Assembly (NCBI GenBank): GCA_902521325.1
Contig: CABYRE010000011.1
Location: 1 to 36,145 of the forward strand
Length of the DNA: 36,145 bases
From: an uncultured Alphaproteobacteria bacterium
GTDB lineage: Bacteria > Pseudomonadota > Alphaproteobacteria > HIMB59 > GCA-002718135
Reading direction: 5' to 3'
Shown piece after piece: positions 10,223 to 18,200 of the stretch (its first letter is position 1; each line of letters opens with the position of its first letter). The notes under the pieces were generated by a model that was not told where the DNA came from, did not search any database, and was given only the letters and a program-made list of their open reading frames with translations. The translations under genes were made by a program, and so were the position numbers.

Positions 10223-11408
10223 GTTTATAAACTATAGGTAAAACTGCAGATACAATAATCATAATTGAACTAATTAAAAAGATTGCTACTATTCCAAAAC
10301 CCCAATCTATTGCATATCCAAAAATTACTGGAGATAACGCACTTGCAAATACTCCAACTCCATGAAGTAATGCCTTCGCAGTACCAATACTTTTTACTCC
10401 ATAAATTTCTGCCCAAAGAGAGCCCATAAAGGGAGCAGATAAACCAAGGTTAAAACCAAAAAGTGACATATAAATTGCAAATGCAAAATAACTATTAAAA
10501 AAGAAAAGAATAAAAACACTAATTAGTAAAGGTACTAAAACAAATGGTATTGCTCTTTTAGTATTTATTTTGTCAATCAAAGGTCCACCAATTATCAATC
10601 CAAAAATTGAACACAAACCAAATATTAAATATCCATCTCCAAGCATTTCAATTGACCATCCTTTAGAGTCAAAAATAAAGATCTGATGAAAAATTAAACC
10701 AGTTCCAATAAATGGGGAGCTTAAAGCTAAAGGAAAATAAATGAAAAAGATTCTATCAGAAAGGATTTGAGTAATTGTCCATTGCTTGTGTAATTGTTTA
10801 TCTTTTATATTTTTTAGAAGAATCAAATCTCTTTTCTTTTGATCAAAAAGTAAAACAGACACTAAAGGTATTAACAAAAGTAAGCTTAAAGCTGAATAAA
10901 ACCATATGCTTTTGAAATCTAAGAAAGTTTGTAAACTAACCACTAATTTAGGTATAAACATTATTCCTAACATTCCTCCTAAAGTAGCTACAGATATTGC
11001 CTTACCCCTATCAACAGAAAAATACCTCGCCATTGATGTAGAGCCAGCGTGAGTCATTGCTCCCTGTCCAAAAAATCTCAGTAAAAATAGAATTATAAAA
11101 AGATGAATAATATTATCAAAAATAAAATTAAAGCCAATGCATGCTAATGCCAAACCAACTATTATTAAAGTGGAATAAATTCTTAATTCAATTTTATCTA
11201 TTAGTTTAGCAAAATTAATAAATAAAAAGGAACTAACAAGTGTTGCTATAGCATATACAAATCCAAATTGACCATCAGTTAAATTATAAAAATTACGAAT
11301 GTCTTCATTGAATAACGCGATATAGAAAGTTTGCCCATAACTTCCAAAGAATACAATTACAAAACCATAAATTAATAGATAAGGATCATGAAAAAAAAAT
11401 CTTTTCAT
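10215..11408 (-). CDS. Major facilitator superfamily transporter
   Basis: Secondary transporter of the MFS, 397 residues with about twelve hydrophobic segments in two six-helix halves and a charged central loop near residues 190-215 (DQKKRDLILLKNIKDKQ). The loop between helices 2 and 3 reads AKLIDKIELR, a degenerate version of the MFS loop motif, and GGPLIDKINTKRA repeats it in the second half. Substrate cannot be inferred; it resembles general anion/monocarboxylate-type carriers only loosely. Its start is 6 bp after the UDG stop, and its 3' end overlaps the 46-residue gene. Confidence 0.88.
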   Translation of the reverse strand: MKRFFFHDPYLLIYGFVIVFFGSYGQTFYIALFNEDIRNFYNLTDGQFGFVYAIATLVSSFLFINFAKLIDKIELRIYSTLIIVGLALACIGFNFIFDNIIHLFIILFLLRFFGQGAMTHAGSTSMARYFSVDRGKAISVATLGGMLGIMFIPKLVVSLQTFLDFKSIWFYSALSLLLLIPLVSVLLFDQKKRDLILLKNIKDKQLHKQWTITQILSDRIFFIYFPLALSSPFIGTGLIFHQIFIFDSKGWSIEMLGDGYLIFGLCSIFGLIIGGPLIDKINTKRAIPFVLVPLLISVFILFFFNSYFAFAIYMSLFGFNLGLSAPFMGSLWAEIYGVKSIGTAKALLHGVGVFASALSPVIFGYAIDWGFGIVAIFLISSIMIIVSAVLPIVYKHE

Positions 11409-11414
11409 ATATGC

Positions 11415-12086
11415 TCAAAGGATTTCTTTTATATTATTTAAAAGTTTCACCATTTTATTTTGATTTATTCTTCCTGTATTTACATTTCTTGGGCTTGGGT
11501 GATAACTACCGATTAATAATTTATTATCTGGCAAGATATTTTTTGAGCCATGTGAAAAAATAAAATCTTTATTTTTTATTGCATAGTATTGTTTATAATA
11601 ATTTAAACACGCATCATAACCAATTTTTCCAAGAGCAACTATAATGCTTACATTTTTTAAATAACTTATTTCTTCGTTAAAATAATTAAAACAAGTTTTT
11701 AATTCTTTAGAGGTAGGTTTATCTTCTGGTGGAACACACTTAAGGGCAGTAGTTAAATACATATTTTTCAATACTAAACCATCATTTTTGTTTGTAGAGT
11801 TAGGTTGATTTGCAAATCCAGTTTTATATAAACAAGAAAATAAAAAATCTGCAGATTTATCACCTGTAAATACACGACCAGTTCTATTGCCACCGTGAGC
11901 AGCAGGTGCAAGACCTACCATTAATAATTTTGCTTTTTGATCACCATACCCAGTAATAGGCTTACCCCAATATATTTGATCAATGTATTGTTTTCTTTTT
12001 TCCTTTGCAATTTTTTCACGGAAATTAACTAAACGTTCACACTTTGTACAATGAGTTATAGTTTTATTTAAATTACTTAATGTCAT
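11415..12086 (-). CDS. Uracil-DNA glycosylase, family 5 (UDGb)
   Basis: DNA repair enzyme removing uracil and related deaminated bases. Motif A is GLAPAAHGGNRTGRVFTG, the form typical of the UDGb/family 5 group, which lacks the catalytic Asp/Asn of other families at that place. Motif B is HPSPRNVNTG near the C terminus. Cys13 and Cys16 (CTKC) plus Cys residues in ALKCVPPEDKP and LKTCFNYF are the four expected ligands of a [4Fe-4S] cluster. The conserved YWGKPITGYGD segment is present. The 223 residues are normal. It is the first gene of the minus-strand run and is divergent from the DUF924 gene, 30 bp away. Confidence 0.93.
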   Translation of the reverse strand: MTLSNLNKTITHCTKCERLVNFREKIAKEKRKQYIDQIYWGKPITGYGDQKAKLLMVGLAPAAHGGNRTGRVFTGDKSADFLFSCLYKTGFANQPNSTNKNDGLVLKNMYLTTALKCVPPEDKPTSKELKTCFNYFNEEISYLKNVSIIVALGKIGYDACLNYYKQYYAIKNKDFIFSHGSKNILPDNKLLIGSYHPSPRNVNTGRINQNKMVKLLNNIKEIL

Positions 12087-12116
12087 TTGGAAGATATATA
12101 TCTATATTACAGCTAA

Positions 12117-12680
12117 GTGATTAATGAAAGAGCTAAAGCGATATTAGAATTTTGTTTTATCAAAACTCAACTTGAACAATGGTTTCAAAAAAGTGAAAAA
12201 TTTGACGAAATATTGAAGAATAATTTTATGACTGATTATATGAAAGCGATAAATAATAAATATGATAGTTGGTCTAACAATCCCGAAGAATGTGTTGCGC
12301 TAATTATGTTGCTTGATCAATTATCAAGAAATTTTTTTAGAAATAGTTCAAAAGCGTATGGCCAAGATGCTAAGTGCACATCAATAGTAAGGAATGCAAT
12401 AAGTAAAAGATTTCTAGAAAAATTAAGTAGCGACAAAATTCATTTTTTATTATTACCTTTAATTCATAGTGAAGATATGGATGATCATATTCTTGGACAT
12501 AAAATAGTTGATCAATACTTAAATAAACATACAGAGTTCGATAATATAAAAAAAGCTTGGAATTATCATACTGTAGCGATTAAAAAGTTTGGAAGATATC
12601 CTCATAGAAATAAGATATTAAAAAGAGAAAGCACAATAGAAGAGATAGATTTCTTAAAACAACCTAATACTTCTTGGTAG
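12117..12680 (+). CDS. DUF924 family protein
   Basis: Conserved cytoplasmic protein of the DUF924 family (TPR-like helical fold), biochemical role not established. The family hallmarks seen are ILEFCF near the N terminus, a Gln-Trp-Phe (QWF) early motif, LIMLLDQLSRNFFRNSSKAY in the centre, HSEDMDDH, and the C-terminal KKFGRYPHRNKILKRES. The start is GTG at 12117, directly after an in-frame TAA, so no longer product is possible. No strong ribosome binding site is visible. The 187 residues are the usual length. It ends 9 bp from the convergent permease gene. Confidence 0.9.
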   Translation: MINERAKAILEFCFIKTQLEQWFQKSEKFDEILKNNFMTDYMKAINNKYDSWSNNPEECVALIMLLDQLSRNFFRNSSKAYGQDAKCTSIVRNAISKRFLEKLSSDKIHFLLLPLIHSEDMDDHILGHKIVDQYLNKHTEFDNIKKAWNYHTVAIKKFGRYPHRNKILKRESTIEEIDFLKQPNTSW

Positions 12681-12689
12681 TTGTTTAAA

Positions 12690-13529
12690 TTATTTTTGCT
12701 CTACTCCAGTTAGTGCACTAACAAATTGTTTCTGAAACATATAAATAAATACTAAAGGAAGAAATCCTGCAATTGAGGATGCAGCAAATTGCTGATTCCA
12801 TACCATTTCATATTCAGTTGAAAATCTTCCAAGTGTAACTTGAATAAGATGAAGCTCAGGTGAAGGCGCTGCTATTAAGGGCCAAAGGTAAGATTCCCAT
12901 TGAAAGACAAATAGAAGTAATCCAGCACCAAGAGTGACCGGCACTGAAAGAGGAAGACAAATTCTCCAAAATACACCAAACCAACTTAATCCATCAACTC
13001 TTGCCGCCTCAATAAGCTCTTTTGGAATACCCAAAAAAAATTGTCGATATAAAAAAATAATTAATCCATTTGCTAGCATAGGAATTATTAATGCATAAAA
13101 AGTATCAAACCATCCTATTTGCCTCATCATTTTAAACAAAGGAATTGCAATTGCATCCGCTGGTACTGCAAAAGATAGAAGAACAAAGCCAAAAATTATA
13201 TTATCACCTTTAAATCTAAATTGTGCGAATGCAAACCCGGCCATGGAGTTAATTAATAAACCACCAGCAACAGAGGTTATAGAAACAAAAAAAGTGTTTA
13301 ACATCGATCGACCAAAATCATTTTCAAAAATTGCAAAATATGAATCTAATGAAAATCCCGGAAGGAATGCTTTATAGTTTATTGGGGCAAGATCTCTAAA
13401 AATTTCAGTGTTACTTTTAAATGAAGCGGCAACTCCCCACCAAAAAGGAAGAATTGTTATAATTAATCCAATAAAGATGACTAAATACCATAAATAAACA
13501 GACCATTGTCTTTTAAAATGCATTATCAT
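12690..13529 (-). CDS. Sugar-type ABC transporter permease (MalG/UgpE-like)
   Basis: Inner-membrane permease of a CUT1-type ABC importer. Six hydrophobic segments are visible, and EAARVDGLSWFGVFWRICLP near residues 175-194 is the EAA loop that contacts the ATPase. It is the second permease, as expected for the MalG-like partner with the longer first periplasmic loop containing FSLDSYFAIFEND. Start is ATG at 13529, overlapping the first permease stop by four bases; an in-frame ATG two codons later is also possible. It is the last gene of the importer unit. No ATP-binding subunit gene follows; the next gene is the convergent DUF924 gene. Confidence 0.93.
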   Translation of the reverse strand: MIMHFKRQWSVYLWYLVIFIGLIITILPFWWGVAASFKSNTEIFRDLAPINYKAFLPGFSLDSYFAIFENDFGRSMLNTFFVSITSVAGGLLINSMAGFAFAQFRFKGDNIIFGFVLLSFAVPADAIAIPLFKMMRQIGWFDTFYALIIPMLANGLIIFLYRQFFLGIPKELIEAARVDGLSWFGVFWRICLPLSVPVTLGAGLLLFVFQWESYLWPLIAAPSPELHLIQVTLGRFSTEYEMVWNQQFAASSIAGFLPLVFIYMFQKQFVSALTGVEQK

Positions 13530-14419
13530 TTAACTTTTATTCCTTCGTTTTTTTCACTTAAAAATAATAGCTGAAGACCTATAACTATAAGAGTTATAAC
13601 AGTTAGAATAGTTATGATTGAAAGAGATCTTCCCCAATCTTGATAATAAAATCCACTTCTGTAACCTTCATAAATTAAAACATTAGTTGATTGTAATGGA
13701 CCACCTTTAGTTAAAATAATCATTGGAACCATTAAAACAAAGTTTGCTGCCGTATCTGCAACGAAGACAAAAAGTATTGTTCTTTTTAATTGAGGTATCG
13801 TAACATATCTAAATTTTTGGAAAGGTGTTGCGCCATCAATCTCTGCTGCCTCATAGTATTGTTTAGGAATATCCTCAAGTCCTGCCAGTAAAAACAACAT
13901 CCAGAAAGCTACACCTTTCCATGTAGCAATTGCAATTATACACCATAGGGCTTGGTTTTCACTAACCAAAAAAGGTTGTGGCGGAATTCCAAAAACTCCA
14001 ATTAAACCATTAATTAATCCTTGGTTTGGATCTAACATTAGACCCCAGATAATTGTGGCAATAGGAAGTGCAATCCCAATTGGTAATAGATAAAGTGATC
14101 TAATAATTCTAATAAATTTTGACTTCCTCATCAATAATAATGCCAATCCCAATGACATAGCTATTTGAAGAGGGTTTATAATAATTGTTAAAAAAGCAGT
14201 TATCTCGAGAGATTTCCAAAAAATTTTATCATCAAATAAGTATTGATAATTTTCAAACCAAACAAAAATTCTTTTTTCAGCACCACCACTAAAGCTTGTG
14301 TAGATAAGGCTTTCCCAGAAGCCAATAAAAATAGGGTAAAGTTTAAAAGCAATAGTTCCAATAAGAGCTGGTGCTAAAAACAGGTATGGAACCATCCATT
14401 GTCTTTTAAAAAAATTCAT
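13526..14419 (-). CDS. Sugar-type ABC transporter permease (MalF/UgpA-like)
   Basis: First permease subunit of the CUT1-type importer, 297 residues. The N terminus MVPYLFLAPALIGTIAFKLY is typical of UgpA/LacF-like proteins. Six membrane segments are evident, and YYEAAEIDGATPFQKFRYVT near residues 187-206 is the EAA loop. NVLIYEGYRSGFYYQDWGRS is the conserved C-terminal segment. It is separated from the binding-protein gene by a short spacer containing a strong inverted repeat, which may set the ratio of binding protein to permease. Confidence 0.94.
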   Translation of the reverse strand: MNFFKRQWMVPYLFLAPALIGTIAFKLYPIFIGFWESLIYTSFSGGAEKRIFVWFENYQYLFDDKIFWKSLEITAFLTIIINPLQIAMSLGLALLLMRKSKFIRIIRSLYLLPIGIALPIATIIWGLMLDPNQGLINGLIGVFGIPPQPFLVSENQALWCIIAIATWKGVAFWMLFLLAGLEDIPKQYYEAAEIDGATPFQKFRYVTIPQLKRTILFVFVADTAANFVLMVPMIILTKGGPLQSTNVLIYEGYRSGFYYQDWGRSLSIITILTVITLIVIGLQLLFLSEKNEGIKVK

Positions 14420-14435
14420 ACTTTAAGATAGAAGT

Positions 14436-14461
14436 TATCACGCGGTAAAAACCGCGTGATA
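14436..14461 (-). terminator. Perfect inverted repeat between binding protein and permease genes
   Basis: ATCACGCGGT at 14437-14446 and ACCGCGTGAT at 14451-14460 are exact reverse complements around an AAAA (minus strand TTTT) loop, with one further T/A pair outside. The GC-rich stem stands out in A+T-rich sequence. It lies in the 52-bp gap after the binding-protein stop. No clean U-run follows on the minus strand, so I read it as a partial terminator or mRNA 3'-end stabiliser that keeps binding-protein transcripts in excess, as known for malE-type operons. Confidence 0.7.
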
Positions 14462-14471
14462 GAAATATACA

Positions 14472-15731
14472 TTACTTATAACGTCTCATAGAAGATTCAA
14501 TTCTAGATTCAGCATCTGCTAAAACAGAAGCCGGATCACCACCATTTCTAATATCTTCAAAACTAGTATTAACTATTTCTTCAAATTCTAAGAAACCGGG
14601 TGTTCTTCCTCTAGTAGCACAATGGTTTGCTGACTCATACGTTGCAAGATTCATAACAATTCCAGGGAAATTGTTAAATTTTGGATCTTCGGCAACATGA
14701 AGTATTGCAGAGTTGTGTGCTGGTAAAGAGTTGTGTTCTTCAACATAATGGATTGCTACATCTGGGCTTGCAGTTAAATATCTAACAAGTTTAGCAGCAT
14801 CATCTTTTTGTTTTGAATGATTCCAAACACCTATGTGCCAACTATTACAACCAGTAACAACTTTTCCACCTTCAAAATAAGGGTGAAGAGCTACGCCATA
14901 ATTAAGATCTGTATCTGCCCATCTTCCATTATTCCATGATCCACCAACAAATATTCCAATTTTACCTAAACCAAATAACTCATGAGTTTGATCAGGTCCT
15001 ACTCCTTTTGGAGAAATATTAGATGTGTTGTGGATGTCATAATAAAACTGACCAGCTTTCATCCATCCATCATTAGTTAGACAGCCCTTAACAGATAGTC
15101 CGCCCTCACAAACTCCGGATCCACCACCAGCTGATTCAGGTAGTGCTTGTAACTGATAGTATCTACTTATTTGATCAAAAATAAAACCATGAACGCCATT
15201 TGCTTCATCAGTTATTTTTTTTGCACAATCAACAATTTCTTCCCAAGTTACTCTTTCTGCTTCAATCATTGAAGGCTCAGCACAACCTGCTTTAGCAAGT
15301 AAATCTTTATTATAATATGTTAGCTGACCAGAGTTGTTTAGAGGAGGAGCATACATTTCTCCATTCCATGAAGCTGCAGCAATACCAGCAGGAGCAAATA
15401 TTGCATTAACACTAGTGTCTGCAAAATATTCATCCATTGGACCGATCATACCTCTTACTGCATAAGATGGAACTAATGGTGCATCAACAAATATTACATC
15501 AACATCATCAGCTTGTGCATTTCCTCTTACTTCAATAGTTGCAAGTAAATCTCTAAATGGAAATGTTTGGATATTTACTTCAATGCCTGTTTCTTTTTCA
15601 AACGCTTCAACAAAAGGTGTAAGAGGTTCCTCCGCCCACGTTCCAATAAGAAAGTTAATTTCAGCTTTTGCACTAGTAACTATGTTACTAAATAAAAATA
15701 TAGTGCATAGGCTTGCTAATATTTTTTTCAT
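14472..15731 (-). CDS. ABC transporter extracellular solute-binding protein (family 1)
   Basis: Periplasmic substrate-binding protein of the CUT1-type importer, 419 residues. MKKILASLCTIFLFSNIVTS then AKA is a signal peptide, with probable cleavage before EINFLIGTW. The mature part follows the family-1 plan: PFVEAFEKETGIEVN, a DDVDVIFVD region, APPLNNSGQLTYYNKDLLAK in the hinge region, and GIFVGGSWNNGRWA in the second lobe. Substrate is likely a sugar, polyol or glycoside but is not defined by sequence. A strong Shine-Dalgarno sequence, GGGAGGA, sits 6 bases before the ATG. It is divergent from the nucleoside-hydrolase gene. Confidence 0.94.
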   Translation of the reverse strand: MKKILASLCTIFLFSNIVTSAKAEINFLIGTWAEEPLTPFVEAFEKETGIEVNIQTFPFRDLLATIEVRGNAQADDVDVIFVDAPLVPSYAVRGMIGPMDEYFADTSVNAIFAPAGIAAASWNGEMYAPPLNNSGQLTYYNKDLLAKAGCAEPSMIEAERVTWEEIVDCAKKITDEANGVHGFIFDQISRYYQLQALPESAGGGSGVCEGGLSVKGCLTNDGWMKAGQFYYDIHNTSNISPKGVGPDQTHELFGLGKIGIFVGGSWNNGRWADTDLNYGVALHPYFEGGKVVTGCNSWHIGVWNHSKQKDDAAKLVRYLTASPDVAIHYVEEHNSLPAHNSAILHVAEDPKFNNFPGIVMNLATYESANHCATRGRTPGFLEFEEIVNTSFEDIRNGGDPASVLADAESRIESSMRRYK

Positions 15732-15844
15732 TTTATCCTCCCAGATAATTTTTAATTGATAACATCATAAAAGTAGGAATTTTAGAAGAAAAAAAGGAAT
15801 ATATTAAGAATATTTTATAATTCTAAGGAAAATATCAATATTAA

Positions 15845-15870
15845 TAATTAGTAATTACTGATACTAATTA
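15845..15870. promoter_or_regulatory. Inverted repeat, putative operator in the importer/hydrolase divergent region
   Basis: TAATTAGTA at 15845-15853 and TACTAATTA at 15862-15870 are exact reverse complements separated by eight bases. The element ends three bases before the nucleoside-hydrolase ATG, where a ribosome binding site would normally be, and lies just upstream of a possible -35 (TTGATA on the minus strand, 15833-15838) for the binding-protein gene. A dimeric regulator bound here could control both directions. No regulator gene is visible nearby. Confidence 0.5.
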
Positions 15871-15873
15871 CAA

Positions 15874-16818
15874 ATGGGACATTTTGAAAAATCATTCTAC
15901 TATGAAAGAGATGATACTAATATCTTGAACTTACTTAAGCCAAGAAAAGGCAAAGTAAGAGCTGTTTTAGATACAGACACTTATAATGAAATAGACGATC
16001 AGTTTGCACTTGTACAAATGATGCTTTCATCGGATAGAATTAAAGTTGAAGCTATATATCCAGCTCCTTTCTCAATGAATGATAGATCAGATCATCCAGG
16101 TAAAGGTATGGAATTAAGCTATGATGAAATACTAAGATGCCTTGAAAGAATTAATATATCACCGGAAGGATTAGTCCATAAAGGTGTAACAGAGTACATT
16201 GGTGCTAAAAAAGAATCCATAGATGCACCCGCTGTTGATGACCTAATAAATAAAGCTAATGGAGGTAGTAAAGAAGATCCACTCTATGTAATTGCTATAG
16301 GAGCAATTAGTAATGTATCGTCAGCCTTATTAAAAGCCCCGGAGATAAAAGACAAAATTGTTGTTGTTTGGCTTGGTGGTAATGCTTTGTATTGGCCTCA
16401 TTCCTATGACTATAATTTAAAACAAGATGTAGGTGGCACTCAAGTTTTATTTGATTGTGGCGTACCTCTTGTAATGGTTCCTTGTGCAGGCGTTACTACA
16501 CATCTAACCTCTACTGTACCTGAAGTTGAAAAGTATATTGAGCCTCATGGTGAAATAGGAAAGTTTTTAGCAATGAGATTTAAAGAGTATAGCAATGATC
16601 ATAAATGTTGGTCAAAAGAACTATGGGATATGGCAGCAGTAGCTTGGGTTCTAGATGAAAAATGGACTCCAACAAATCTAATCCCCTCTCCTATACTATC
16701 TGATAACATGACTTGGAGTGTTGATCAAAGAAGACATCCGATTAAAATTGTATCAATGTTAAACCGAGATGCAATTTTGAAAGATTTTGTAGAGAAGTTA
16801 GAAAAATTTAATAGCTAA
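15874..16818 (+). CDS. Nucleoside hydrolase-like protein (inosine/uridine-preferring NH superfamily)
   Basis: Predicted N-ribohydrolase splitting a ribonucleoside into base and ribose moiety. LDTDTYNEIDDQFALVQ near residues 32-48 is the calcium-binding signature in the longer DTDxxNExDD form; Asp33, Asp35, Asp41 and Asp42 are the expected ligands. IAIGAISNVSSAL near 141-153 and VWLGGNA near 165-171 are further family blocks. DYN near 179-181 replaces the usual EFN, and WDMAAVA at 251-257 holds the last Asp ligand (252), with Trp where many family members have the catalytic His. The 314 residues are normal. It has no signal peptide, so it acts in the cytoplasm. No Shine-Dalgarno sequence is seen. 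It abuts the mtnK stop. Confidence 0.85.
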   Translation: MGHFEKSFYYERDDTNILNLLKPRKGKVRAVLDTDTYNEIDDQFALVQMMLSSDRIKVEAIYPAPFSMNDRSDHPGKGMELSYDEILRCLERINISPEGLVHKGVTEYIGAKKESIDAPAVDDLINKANGGSKEDPLYVIAIGAISNVSSALLKAPEIKDKIVVVWLGGNALYWPHSYDYNLKQDVGGTQVLFDCGVPLVMVPCAGVTTHLTSTVPEVEKYIEPHGEIGKFLAMRFKEYSNDHKCWSKELWDMAAVAWVLDEKWTPTNLIPSPILSDNMTWSVDQRRHPIKIVSMLNRDAILKDFVEKLEKFNS

Positions 16819-18093
16819 TTATAATTTTGCTTTCATATTTTCTTTTATCTTTACTGCTTTTAATAAATCATTAATAGATTTAAAAGAATTTGTGTTCTTC
16901 AACATTTCGATAGCAAGACTAGATGCTTTATATTCACAATTTGCTCTAACTTTTGTGTTTTCTATCCATTCAAAATCTATGTTGTGGGCAAAACCATAGA
17001 TCCTTCGAATTATTTTAGCACCCGCATACGAGATAGTTTCCTCAAAAAGATTTTGCATATAAATTTTTTTTTCTAAAATCATTTTTTTGCTATTTTTTTT
17101 AAAAAGTACTTTTGGGTATGCATCTCCATGATTTTCAGTTTCCCACAATTTTAAAAATTTCTTCTCAAACTTATCCCAAATAGTTTTAATTGTTTCAAGT
17201 AACCATTTCTTATATTTTTTTCTTTCTCCAATTTTTCTTTCGTGACCAGTTTGAGAATAATAACTCATTAAAAGATTTGCAATTAGCGCGCCAATATCAA
17301 ATCCCATTGGGCCATAAAAAGCAAATTCTGGATCAATTATCTTTGTATCTTTTTTTGTTACCATAATTGAACCTGTATGAAGATCTCCATGTAAAAGAGC
17401 ATCAGTATTTTTCATAAATTTCAATTTCAGACGACTTATAGCAATTTTAAGTTTTTCATCTTTTTCTATCTTATTCTTCATTTTATTTAAGTAAGGCTTA
17501 GTCCATCTGTTGTTCTTGTTTACTGCATATGGATCAGTAAATATCAAGTCCTCTGTAATTTTACAAAGCTCAGTATTTGAAATGAATTTTGAAATAAGAT
17601 TTTTTTTAGATACTGCCTTTAAATAAAGGTCAGATGTGTAAAACAACGTTTTTGCTAAATACGTTGAAATTGATTCTGCAAAACTATTGTATCTAATTCC
17701 CTTTATTAATCCATGTCTCATAATTATATGTGGAGATAATTTTTCCATAGTTATAGAACGTAAAACCTCGTCATAATCGTAAATTTTTGGAAAATGACTT
17801 TTTACATATTTTTTGTGAGTATTAAAATATTCATACTCATAATATGAACGTTTTAGAGTGAGAGGCCAATCTTTTAAAACCCTCAAATAAGGTAGAGGTT
17901 GTTTTAAGCAAATTGAATTATATTTATTCTCAATAAAAAAAACTAAATTCAAATTTCCATCACCTACTTCTTTGACGTTTAAGTTTGAAGTATTCTTAAA
18001 AATTTTTTTTAAGTTTTTTTTTGAAATAATAAATTTTTTTAAATCATTTAATTTTAAGGGCCTATATTTATTTGGTTTGAATTTTGATACCAT
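16819..18093 (-). CDS. mtnK: S-methyl-5-thioribose kinase
   Basis: Kinase of the methionine salvage pathway, phosphorylating 5-methylthioribose to its 1-phosphate. EVGDGNLNLVF at residues 42-52 is the glycine-rich nucleotide loop, LKQPLPYLR holds the conserved lysine region, DWPLTLKRSYYEYEYF and PHIIMRHGLIKG are substrate-lid blocks, and FYTSDL and ITEDLIFTDPY are family signatures. HGDLHTGS at 235-242 is the catalytic loop and IDPEFAFYGPMGFDIGALIA starting at 253 the metal-binding segment. The 424 residues are close to family length. It is very Lys/Asn-rich. It converges with the nucleoside-hydrolase gene with no gap, and no mtnA or other salvage gene is visible. Confidence 0.9.
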   Translation of the reverse strand: MVSKFKPNKYRPLKLNDLKKFIISKKNLKKIFKNTSNLNVKEVGDGNLNLVFFIENKYNSICLKQPLPYLRVLKDWPLTLKRSYYEYEYFNTHKKYVKSHFPKIYDYDEVLRSITMEKLSPHIIMRHGLIKGIRYNSFAESISTYLAKTLFYTSDLYLKAVSKKNLISKFISNTELCKITEDLIFTDPYAVNKNNRWTKPYLNKMKNKIEKDEKLKIAISRLKLKFMKNTDALLHGDLHTGSIMVTKKDTKIIDPEFAFYGPMGFDIGALIANLLMSYYSQTGHERKIGERKKYKKWLLETIKTIWDKFEKKFLKLWETENHGDAYPKVLFKKNSKKMILEKKIYMQNLFEETISYAGAKIIRRIYGFAHNIDFEWIENTKVRANCEYKASSLAIEMLKNTNSFKSINDLLKAVKIKENMKAKL

Positions 18094-18144
18094 GGTGATT
18101 TATATCAACAAAATAGTTAAAGTTGAATAGATAGAAAATTTATA

Positions 18145-18164
18145 GTTCTATATCTTAATAGAAC
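18145..18164. repeat. Small hairpin between the YdcF-like gene and mtnK
   Basis: GTTCTAT at 18145-18151 and ATAGAAC at 18158-18164 are exact reverse complements with a six-base loop. A run of eight Ts follows on the plus strand after six bases. On the minus strand it lies 36 bp after the YdcF-like stop and could be a weak terminator for that gene; the T-run orientation instead favours plus-strand termination, where no gene ends. Function is uncertain. Confidence 0.35.
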
Positions 18165-18200
18165 ATATGAATTTTTTTTAGTTATAGATTTCAGTAAAAT

